Assembly: GCA_964019425.1 (NCBI GenBank)
Contig: OZ025796.1
Span: forward strand, 496,001 to 560,000
DNA from: Flectonema sp. DT1601
Lineage: Eukaryota > Euglenozoa > Diplonemea > Diplonemida > Diplonemidae
DNA length: 64,000 nt
Direction of reading: 5' to 3'
This document shows, piece after piece, positions 54,820-64,000 of this stretch; the stretch's first letter is position 1; each line of letters begins with the position of its first letter. The translations under genes were made by a program, and so were the position numbers. The notes below the pieces were generated by a model. The model did not search any database. It worked only from the letters and a program-made list of their open reading frames with translations, and was not told the DNA's origin.

Positions 54820-57800
54820 ATGAGCCTACATGAGTCCGCAGCTGTTTACCTCACTGACACACAATGTGATAAGTTGAATATTCCTCAAGTGACTAAGAAG
54901 AAAATAAAACAATCTCCTAACCATCATCAAAACAGAGTTAAGATTTCAACAACTGGAGGAAGTGGTGGAGGAAAACGTAAAAAGAACGGATCGCCACTAC
55001 CTCCAATAAGAAGAAGTCCTCCTTCATTAGATTCTGTTGGTCGATGTATTGCTCCAAGACCTACGAGTAAGAAACTTGTTAACAATTTAATAAATCAATG
55101 TGCGTTAAGAACTCTCATATACGCAAAGATGCCTCACAATCAGATGTGGCAAACACCACAGTTGTTACAACCATCTCTGATCGTTGATGGACAGAATCAG
55201 TCTGCTCAAGAAATCATTCAGGCTGACACTTTGAGTCTCATTCAAAAACGAACTGTTGCAGGGGAAAGCTACATCGACTTATCAGAAAGTGGTTTATCAG
55301 ACACCAGTATGATTGTCTTGGGTAGCGTTCTTCAATCACATCCAACGATCTCAATTATAAACTTAGAAGGGAATCCTAATATCACTGATGCCTCTGCTGA
55401 TATTCTTCTTCAAGTCATTGCTTTGAATACTAACCTTGTGCAGGTTCATCTTTCTAATACGGGGATTTCAAAATCGACTGTTGACCTCATTCACTCTACA
55501 TGTGATCAGCACTGCCTTGCTAAGATCGACATCGAAGAAAAACGACAACGAAAAAGACTCCGAAAGGCGCATCAAAAATGGAATCGATCCCGCGAAAGGC
55601 AAGTCTCCGAAATCTTCGACGATGAAAAGGAATCCAGAGCTCGGATTCGAACTGAACGAGTTGAAGCTCTCGCATCGCTCAAAAACGATTTTCAGAAATC
55701 CTACTTAACTATTGAGCGGAAGGAGCTTCGCTTAGTTTTAAGAAAGAAACGGCAGCAGGTATGCTTTGATAAATTTAACACCCATCTTCTGACCTCTCTT
55801 TTTTTTAAGTAACAACAACAACAACAACAACAACCAGGATCGACAACAGCTTGACAGCGTTTGTACACTTGGCCGTCATCAAGTTATTGTGTTGGAACAA
55901 GAGAGTCGTCTTGTTGTTGAGGAAGCACTTGAGTTCTCAACTCGAGGTTTAATTTATAGCGAGCAGTATAACTACAGAACTGAATTAAAGAAGTCGGAAA
56001 ACAGTGATTGGATACTACAACGACGAGCTGAGAAGAATCGTCAAAAACACGAAGCCACTCAGCGAATGACCATCGAATCTCAAGAAGCTGAATTCAGAAC
56101 TAATATTCAAACTTCACAAGACACAGCTGCTATTAGACTTCAACAAGAAGACAATGATTCTCAGATTTATTATCGAGGTAAACTCCAAGAGAGAATCGAA
56201 ATGGAGCAGGCTGAAGAGTGGAAACGAAAACAAGAAGAAATAAGAGTGGAGACTGAAAAGCAGTGGAAGAAAGACAGAGAAATCAGAGAAGCTGCCCGAC
56301 GTGAAACCGAACGTCAACGAGAACGCGAGAAAGAAATGCGAGTTGAACATGTAAAGAGAGTTTCTATAGAAAAAGAAGAAGAGAAGAAACGAGATTTATA
56401 CAACGAGCTTCTGACTCTAGACAGAAGAGTTGCCAAGGCGAGGGAATCAGTTGGTAAGAGTGAACGAGCTCGAACTGCTCTATACGCGTGTGCTCCTTCA
56501 CTAAAACTACACGCGGTGACTAATAACACTGTTCACTATCTCGGGGAATTTAATGGATTCTTACGAATTGCAAAGGAGGATTCTGCTTCTGTCACTTTAG
56601 AAGGCATCCTAGCGGACCACACTCGTTGGAAAGATGCTGAGAAAGTCAGTAAAGAGACTCGCAGTAAACTCTGCAGCGAAGTTGCGGAAGTTGAAAAAAC
56701 CTTGCGGACTAGAAGTATTGAACTCGCACCAATCCAACACCCAGAGTTGAATGTTCCCGTCTCAATGAAGGTCAGTACTCTGTCACCAAGTCCTCATCAA
56801 AAAGGAGGAAATAACAGCTCCATGAGGAGAAGACTTTCATACGAAAGAGAAAAAGATTTAGAACTTCAAAAGAAGGTTGATGAAGCTTTACAAGAAGGAA
56901 ATGCTTTAGTTTGGCACGAATCTTCGAAATTACAATTCAACGATCCCCCCTCATACGATGAGGCTCGAACAACGAAAGGTGAAATCCTGGGAGGTGATAT
57001 TCAAGTTGAGCTACTCGGACACGAAGAACTCCAACCATTTGATAGACTTTCTATTAGTAATGTTGAAATCTCAGGTAATAAAGTTTCTACTCCAGTTGAA
57101 GAATTCGCAACACTCGACGACATAAATCAATTGTTAGGCAGCATGAGATATAAATGCACGGCTTTGAATCAAATATGTGCCACGAGAATTGCTCGCATTT
57201 CTGTGAAGCTTCGCATGCGACATATCGACTCTTCCCCAGGGGGTGGAGTTATCTCTTCTCAAGGGGCGATAACTTCTAACAATCCGTTTACGGATGTGGT
57301 TGAGGTTGAGGCCACAGCTGAATGCAGATTATTAGTTAATCCTCCTCTCATTCATATTCCTAAAGAGTTTCGTATTATAACATACGTTGAGGATACTTCT
57401 TTAGATAAAGGAGCGTTAGTGACAGACGTATCTGTTAGTGAAGTTCCCTGGAGAGTAGCTCATCCGGAACAAGTTGACAATAGTTCAGATGGTCTCACTG
57501 TCGCAGAAGAAAACGCATTATACGGAGTGTGTTCTTATAACGGTGGTTGTTTGATTATAAATTATTTAGCGAACTACAGTCCCGATGATGAAATAATTCT
57601 TCGCAGATACTTCGAAGATGACATTTCAATCAGCGCTGGGAAGTACCTCCACTACGGAGACAGAGGTGAGGGTCCGATTGTTGCTGAAGTCGAATCAGGA
57701 CAGTTGGTGACTCACAAAGAACGAGAAGAGAAAGGTGTCGTCGTCTCTAGTCAGGAGCTTAAGATTAGATTTACATCAGATCTTTGTAAGGCTAATTTTG

Positions 57801-60564
57801 TAGTTAAACTATTGAAAAGGCTTCGATATGTAAATGTATCTCAGAACCCTTCTGTTCTTCAACGAGAGTTAGGAATAACCCTTTGTCCTCCTGGTTCACA
57901 TTTAGGAAGTCAAGTTAGAATTGATATCGAAGTAGTGTCTGAAGATGATCCGACTTTACTCGAGTTGACCACCAGGAAGTTATTTTATCGTCCGATGGGA
58001 TCTCAATCTGTACCTGAACATCTCCGCTGTCATCTGAAGAAATCTGAACTCCCACTTTTTTATAATTGTCGGTTACTAGACCCGGACACTGTACATGTCA
58101 AAGGTGGTTCTATTAAAGTATCCTGCGTACAAGGATCTGGTAAAGGTGATAGTTTTGTACTTAGAGAAGATTCACTACTCGCAACTCAACAGGTTTGTAT
58201 TTCATTCTCTTCGTTTGTTGAAATAACAATTCGTTTCTTTAAAATAAAACAAAACTTAAAACAGATAAATGGAATCAGCGTTATCATTTACGACAAGCAG
58301 CCCGTGGCAAAGGTATTGGAGCATACTTCAGAAGTGTTGCAGGTGCAACTGTCATCGCTGGGCCACGGTTCGATTCCGTTCATCCAACATTTATTGAGAA
58401 ATATTGTTTACGTTAATACGCAATACAGTCCAGCTGAAAGTTGGAGGACATACGATCTGTCGATATATTTGGGACCATCAATTGACGTCCCATCGGAACC
58501 AGATGAAGGTAAGGACCTATCCATCTACATTGTTGAGGACACAGGAAAGGATGAAGAGGAAGAAGGTGATCAACTTCTTGAAGACAAAGTAGAAGTCCGT
58601 CTTGCTATGGAATTGTTTGAAGTTGGTTCTCACTGGTCACTTGAATATAAAGAAGGAACAGGTGCTGTTCGACTTGCTCCTTTTGAAGTTTGTCCTGACC
58701 AGCAAGGGTTCGTTGAAAGTTATACAGACGGATACCTTCTAGTTGAAGTAACTCAAGGAGCAACAACAGATGATATTCTTAACCTCAGAGCTCCAGTTGC
58801 TGGAAAGGATGGCGAGATGAAAATAACCCTTCGTCCTGGCGTTGATACCATCGAAGACGAGCTCCTCGGTCCTTCAACTTTGGATCCAAAGACACCCCGA
58901 GGAGTCTCCCCAAGTGAGTCTTCCTTTAGTGAACCTCAACCAGAAGAATTAGCTCGGGACTCTTCTGGTTCAGAGATTCTCAATGGCAGTACGCAGTCTA
59001 ATCTCGAGGACGAACGCAATCTCAGAGATCGGGTTCGTACTAAAATCCAGCAGGCTATCAGCGTGAAGAGAGAACAACGTGATAACATGCTTCAACAAGC
59101 TAAACAAGATTTGAAGAAAATGGTACGACACGGAGTTGATGAACGAGCTGGTAAAGGAGAAGTAACCGTCTCGGATATTACAACTTCAGGTAAGAAGGTT
59201 GGAACGTTGATAATACAGCCGTCAAAGTTGTTAGTCAGGTTTGCTTCAAAGGGAGTCTCAAGAAAAGATGTCCTGGCGACTCTGAGACTTCTGACTTACG
59301 CAAATAGAAGTAACGTTCCTGACGTCCTTCAAAAGATTATTAGAATTAGTGTGAAAGACTCTGCTTTAGTACCAACTCAAGCTATTGTTGTTGTTGATAT
59401 TCAAGATATTGATGACGTTACTGAAATTAGATTGGCATCGTGTCGTCCGAAATTCAGACCCGGAATGAAAAAGATTCTCGACATGGGTTGTTATGCTTTA
59501 GCTGGGCTAAGACGAGCTGCTCTAACAGATCCCGACACGGAGTTCTTTGATGGAGGAAGTCTTGTTGTTGAGCTTGTTGGAGGAGGTACAAAAGGAGACA
59601 CTTTATCATTCATGACACCTGAACAACAACATGCTATTCGATTAGAAGCAAACGACTACTACAATGAAATGAAAACTCAACACCAACAGAATGAAACAGC
59701 TCCTATTTGGGATATTCCAATTTATGAAGGAACCTTTACTGTGAATGGTAAACAGATATTTGATAATGATTTCCTTATTGGAATATTAGACTATCCGAGA
59801 TGTAGTGCTCCAGGTTGTAACAACATCAGAGTACAGTTTACAAACAAACATCCTCAACCGTCAATTACTATTGCGATGGTTTCCTATGCTCTGAATTGCA
59901 TTGCGTACAACACTGCTTCTGATAGATTACAAAGTGGTCAGCGAACGTATTTAATTAAAGTTAAAGACGCTGAGAATCCCGTATGTTTTTTATTTTATTT
60001 ATATATTTTTTAATAAAATCAACGCGATACTAAAGATGAGATGATCTCAAATCACGAAAGGGTAGAAAAAAAAAAAAAAAACAGATGGAGGGTAAGATTA
60101 AATGCTTTGTTGATGTCTCAAAGCCATTGCTAAGTGTTGCCCCTGCTAAAGGTCCAAAGAAGGGACCTTGTAATGAACCCATATCAATTTTGGATAAATT
60201 TCAAACTTGTGTTGCTGAGGGAAAACCTCAATCAATGCTTCAACATGGAGCTACCTGTGTCAGTATTGTTGAAGGATTCGTTGAGGGAGACACACTCATT
60301 GCTGGAGCATCAGGGAATAATATAGTCGTGAAGGAAGGGAATATCATGTGGGGATTAGACTTTCTAGGTAAGATAACTATATCACAAAATAAAATTAGAG
60401 TAGAGCACAGTTGGGCTTCAAAACTAACTGCCAAAGCTTTACAGGCACTCTGTTCATCAGTTGTGTTGAAAGCAACAACACCAGGACAGCGAGTTGTCGA
60501 GTTTCTGGTGTCCGATGGTGTGGCTGATCCGAACTGCGTGAAGATCACCATCGCTGTTGGGTAG
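54820..60564 (+). CDS. Large LRR, coiled-coil and cadherin-like-repeat protein
   Basis: Four exons (54820-55758, 55838-58192, 58265-59980, 60085-60564) encode 1,829 aa. Residues 1-100 are basic and disordered. About 110-235 is a short leucine-rich repeat block of RNI type (YIDLSESGLSDTSMIVLGSV, ISIINLEGNPNITDASAD, LVQVHLSNTGIS). About 236-560 is a highly charged Arg/Glu coiled coil. From about 680 on I see six beta-sandwich-like units that begin with GGxLxVxxxxGxxxDxL (such as GGSLVVELVGGGTKGDTLSF) and end with a helix plus [I/L]xYxNxSxxP then RxIxIxVxD (LRLLTYANRSNVP; ALNCIAYNTASDR). The pattern resembles bacterial cadherin-like/CSPG-type repeats, but there is no signal peptide or TM, so it is probably intracellular and structural. 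An upstream first exon cannot be excluded. Confidence 0.78.
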
Positions 60565-60959
60565 GAAACCAACAGACGTTTTATTCTAACTACACTCTCT
60601 TCAGCATTTTACACTTTTTCTGTATCGACTCGCTTAACTGCCGAGTCTCTTATTCTCTTTTATCCCTTTTCTCCAAGACTGCTATCCCAATTCAAGTATC
60701 CCTCGAGGAGCACTTCTTTCTTGTTCGAACATATTCTGTTGATCTGTTTTTTCCAAAACGGTCATCGCATTCTTATTGCTGCATATGATGGTGATCTGAC
60801 AAGTTGGTTTATAATTAACTATTTTTTTTAAAAAATAGCTCAACAAAAAGAGGGGGTTTTGTGAAAGCATGTTAACAAGGTCACCCGTCGGTAGATTTAT
60901 ACACGCGATCGTAAATTACCTTTAACGTACAGATTGTATAAGAAATAAATAACAAAAAT
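60565..60959 (+). other. Intergenic DNA
   Basis: No coding signal; short T- and A-rich runs near 60820-60840. Acceptor-like GTACAG ends at 60931, 28 nt before the next ATG. Confidence 0.5.
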
Positions 60960-62990
60960 ATGGCATCACCATTTCACAAAGGTGAGAAAATGATACAATC
61001 AATGCTTGGAGTAAGGGAACAGATGGAGATGTTTGGAGGATGTAGATTTAGAGATTACATGCCTAATCAACATCGTGACTTTTATGGGAAATTACCATAC
61101 ATGTTTGCTGCTCATGCGGATGAGGACGGCTGGCCTTGGGCAAGCATATTGTGTGGAAAGCCGGGATTTGTGAAGAGCGTAGACCCCAGAATATTAACCA
61201 TTAACGGAGGGTTGTTAAAGGGTGATCCTTTACGAAAAGTCTTTTCGAAGCCGGGAGAGAGAATCGGTTTTCTTGGAATAGAACTTCCAACCAGAAGACG
61301 TAACAGAGTATCAATGGAAGTAGTTGAAGCGAAGGATAATAAAACAACGTTAGCTGTTAAACAGGCATTTGGTAATTGTCCTCAATACATTCAAAGTAGA
61401 GCTCATCATAGTGTCACTCTTCCACCTGATCATTTACAAACTGTTGAGGAAGTTGTTAACTTAAGTGAAAGAGAAAAAAACCTAATTAGATTAGCCGATA
61501 CATTTTTTGTTGCTTCATATCTTAACGATCCAACTCAGGGCCCTAACGCTACTCAGGGTGCTGATATTTCTCATCGAGGAGGAAGGCCTGGTTTTGTTTC
61601 AGTTTCTGGTAACACATTAACCATCCCAGACTACTCTGGTAATGGTCAGTTTAATACTTTCGGAAATATTATATTAAATAAGAAAGCTGGTCTCTTATTC
61701 ATTGATTTCGAAAAAGGTGACATTCTCACTTTGACAGGTACCGCGGAGATTCTTTTTGATGAAACACAACACTTTCCTGGAGCTGAGAGGATATGGAAAT
61801 TCACTCTTCACCAGGGTTGGTATTGCAAGAGTGTTCTTCCGCTGAGGTTTTCATTCCAAGACATGTCGAGGGAAGCTGAAGAGACTGGAACCTGGAGGGA
61901 AGCTTTAGAGATCAAAAGGCAGAACGAACAAGCTTGGATACCCCACAAGGTCACAAAGATGGTCTCTGAATCAGAAACAGTAAAATCAGTGTACCTTTCT
62001 ATACCTGAACATCTCAAGGGAAGTTTATTGGATTTTAGTGCTGGAAAGTTTTTAACTCTCCGTGCGAAAATTCCAGGTCACGGAACTGTCACGAGAACAT
62101 ACACCATTTCATCGTCATTTGCTGATAGTCATTTTCGTATCTCAGTAAAGAAAGAAGAAAACGGACTATTTTCTAACTGGATTCACAAAAAACTCGAACC
62201 TCACACCGTAATCGACTGCAAGAAACCAGCAGGTGCATTCTTCCTAAAGAGAAACGTGAATCGTGAGAACAGAGAAGTATTATTATTTGCTGGAGGAATT
62301 GGTATCACTCCCATGATCTCAATCATACGTCAACAGGTTGCTTGTATTTTGTATGAAATGAAATCCAAAGCGTCACATGGAAAGATAACTTTACTCTATT
62401 CTTCAAGAGATGAAACCTTTTTGAAGGAATTACGAGAACTCGAAAAACAATCAAACGGCATCATTAGAATTGTTTTATTCAACACCAGCAGCGGAAACCG
62501 AATTACTTCAAAATCAATTAAGAAATACATTAGTGGCGATGTGAATAAAATTGAGGGGTATATCTGTGGTCCAACGGGATTCATGCAAGCTATGTATTTA
62601 GAATTACGAAAGCTTGACATCCCCGATGAGAGGATTTTTGACGAAGGGTTTGGTCCAGCGTCAATAAAAAGAGATTCTGATCCGGTGCCTGTTCCTGTTG
62701 CTTCAGCTGCGTTGGTTCAGTTCTCAACATCTGACACAGAACATCAGTGGAATAGTAACGGAACTGGGATGACTTTATTAGAGTTAGCAGAATCACGTGG
62801 ATTGTCACCTAACTCTGGTTGTCGTTCTGGTAAATGTGGTTCCTGTAAGTACAGATTGGAATCGGGTGTTGTTTCTTATAGAACGAAACCTTTAATCGAC
62901 CTCGAAGATTCTGATGTCTTACTTTGCTGCGCAGCACCTGCTGCTGTCAAAGGAGAATCACTTCCGAAAGTTATCATCGGAGGATTGTAA
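60960..62990 (+). CDS. PNPOx-like flavoprotein fused to ferredoxin reductase and [2Fe-2S] ferredoxin
   Basis: Single exon, 676 aa, three modules. Residues about 40-310 form a pyridoxamine 5'-phosphate oxidase-like FMN-binding split barrel (FAAHADEDGWPWASILCGKP, GIELPTRRRNR, GNIILNKKAGLLFIDF). About 325-560 is a ferredoxin-NADP reductase-type domain with the FAD motif RTYTISS and the nucleotide-binding segment LLFAGGIGITPMISII and ICGPTGFMQ. The last 90 residues are a plant-type ferredoxin, C-x4-C-x2-C in SGCRSGKCGSCKYRL plus a final Cys in LLCCAAP; all four cluster ligands are present. Electrons should pass from NAD(P)H through FAD to the iron-sulfur centre; the acceptor of the PNPOx part is unknown. 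This fusion is common in proteobacteria and some fungi. The lack of introns beside intron-bearing genes makes transfer from bacteria plausible. Confidence 0.9.
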   Translation: MASPFHKGEKMIQSMLGVREQMEMFGGCRFRDYMPNQHRDFYGKLPYMFAAHADEDGWPWASILCGKPGFVKSVDPRILTINGGLLKGDPLRKVFSKPGERIGFLGIELPTRRRNRVSMEVVEAKDNKTTLAVKQAFGNCPQYIQSRAHHSVTLPPDHLQTVEEVVNLSEREKNLIRLADTFFVASYLNDPTQGPNATQGADISHRGGRPGFVSVSGNTLTIPDYSGNGQFNTFGNIILNKKAGLLFIDFEKGDILTLTGTAEILFDETQHFPGAERIWKFTLHQGWYCKSVLPLRFSFQDMSREAEETGTWREALEIKRQNEQAWIPHKVTKMVSESETVKSVYLSIPEHLKGSLLDFSAGKFLTLRAKIPGHGTVTRTYTISSSFADSHFRISVKKEENGLFSNWIHKKLEPHTVIDCKKPAGAFFLKRNVNRENREVLLFAGGIGITPMISIIRQQVACILYEMKSKASHGKITLLYSSRDETFLKELRELEKQSNGIIRIVLFNTSSGNRITSKSIKKYISGDVNKIEGYICGPTGFMQAMYLELRKLDIPDERIFDEGFGPASIKRDSDPVPVPVASAALVQFSTSDTEHQWNSNGTGMTLLELAESRGLSPNSGCRSGKCGSCKYRLESGVVSYRTKPLIDLEDSDVLLCCAAPAAVKGESLPKVIIGGL

Positions 62991-64000
62991 TCATTTCAAT
63001 ACTTTCTTAGAAGTTGTGTTGAGTTACACATTGCGACTGTCAATTCTCTTTCTCTGAACGAAGCCTAGGGCTCACCTACAAGGGAGGATTTGCCAAGGGA
63101 TCCTCTCGCAATGCAGGCCCAGTAGGAAAATGATCATGAGAAGGGAAAAGTAAAAAAAAAAACCCGCATCCGATTTCTGGTTCCGTTATTTTATATTTTA
63201 TTGACGTGCATATCGAAGGCAGACCCTTATTTAGTTAAGTTCTCGCGCGCGCTGATTGCTGTTTTGTTTTCCAAATGTATAAAAAAAGAAGTAAAATTAA
63301 ATTAAAAGTCAGCAGTTAGTCAAAAGGAAGGAAGTTCCACACAAGTTATAAATTACAAACAAGGTCACTTCTATCTGTTTTAACGATTATTTGGTATGGG
63401 AACCATGCCTTCGCTGTTTAAATAAATTACATTGTTGGGAAATATTTGAAAAATTCTCTTTTCTTTCGTTTTATCTTTTCTTCTTACTGTTCTTTAAGAG
63501 TTCGAAGGTGATCCATGCAAACGTCACTTGCTTCTTTTCAAAAAAAAAAAAAAAATCCAGTCTGTTTTTGTCGCCAGGTAAGACCTGGGGATGTTAAACT
63601 CTACTTCCTCTCTATTTTACAATGTTTACAATTTAAGGAAAGTTGGTGGCGTGTTTCTGTGAGCAAGCTGCGAGAAGGTTCTCTCACAGCTATTACTAAC
63701 CTCTTCGAGATGTGAGGATGAGATACTTGCTTCGGCTGGATTTTCAAAAAGAGAATCCGATTGCAAGTCTCTATTCTCTTTGTCGTTGGGTTTTGTGAAG
63801 CAGACAACGCACCCCTTCACTGTTGATTTTCAAAAAGAGAATCGGTTTATTCCTTCTTTGTAAGAGCAGCTTCTTCGTCAAGCGAACCGTTCTTTTATTA
63901 TTCTCTCGTAGTATGCTGTGCTGATGAAGGGAATTACTTCCCTCTTTTTTTCTTCTTCTTGTTCCTTTTCCTGAACAAGCGTGTTTTATTAAATTCGCAG
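62991..64000 (+). other. Spacer at the window end
   Basis: No gene seen. A 19-bp direct repeat (GATTTTCAAAAAGAGAATC) occurs at about 63739-63757 and 63825-63843. The window ends at an acceptor-like TTCGCAG, so an exon may start at the next base. Confidence 0.5.
63739..63843 (+). repeat. Pair of 19-bp direct repeats
   Basis: GATTTTCAAAAAGAGAATC occurs twice, about 86 nt apart, in non-coding DNA. Meaning unknown. Confidence 0.75.

Overview
The window is nuclear DNA from a unicellular eukaryote. It carries spliceosomal introns, proteins found only in eukaryotes (SPT16, a PEX22-like peroxin, a PI31-like proteasome regulator, a USP36-type deubiquitinase), and intergenic DNA full of homopolymer A and T runs. 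Every gene I can support lies on the + strand. I place 18 introns of 61-201 nt with good support; donors follow GTATGT or GTTTGT, and 10 of the 18 acceptors read AAACAG with no pyrimidine tract. Several genes have a separate pyrimidine-rich AG 20-170 nt before the start codon. One-way gene order plus two acceptor styles fits a lineage with polycistronic transcription and spliced-leader trans-splicing, such as a diplonemid-like euglenozoan. That placement is inference; no spliced-leader or rRNA gene is visible.

Layout. 1-14776: the 3' part of a giant gene (at least 4,770 aa) for a coiled-coil and repeat protein with a RanBP2-type zinc finger, a MIB/HERC2 domain and a C-terminal GAR (GAS2) microtubule-binding domain. 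15468-16604: a TauD-like dioxygenase. 16956-17637: tandem hairpin-forming repeats of about 158 bp. 18552-19658: a LisH protein. 20402-20800: a duplicated gene front, followed by a three-TM protein with a degenerate class III cyclase domain (20750-22991). 23783-24886: a PSP1-domain protein. 24887-33124: an 8.2 kb stretch rich in homopolymers with no gene I can see. 33125-33879: PEX22-like. 35265-35885: acylphosphatase-like. About 36421-38350: a broken LINE. 38495-41746: SPT16. 42510-43163: an unrecognised protein with a possible two-barrel fold. 45465-47450: a probable mitochondrial terminal nucleotidyltransferase. 48164-49054: PI31-like. 49293-50994: a foldback transposon-like element with a 7 bp target duplication. 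51329-53682: the USP. 54820-60564: an LRR, coiled-coil and cadherin-like-repeat protein. 60960-62990: a three-module flavoprotein-ferredoxin of bacterial type.

The genes form no obvious pathway. Two large structural proteins (1-14776 and 54820-60564) may belong to the cytoskeleton or flagellar apparatus. PI31 and the USP belong to the ubiquitin-proteasome system, SPT16 to chromatin, and the nucleotidyltransferase probably to mitochondrial RNA tailing. The most novel items are the giant GAR/MIB-HERC2 protein with its two internal repeat families, the six-unit cadherin-like protein, the pseudo-cyclase with a start-less duplicate of its front end, the AAACAG acceptor bias, the foldback element and the 158 bp hairpin repeats.
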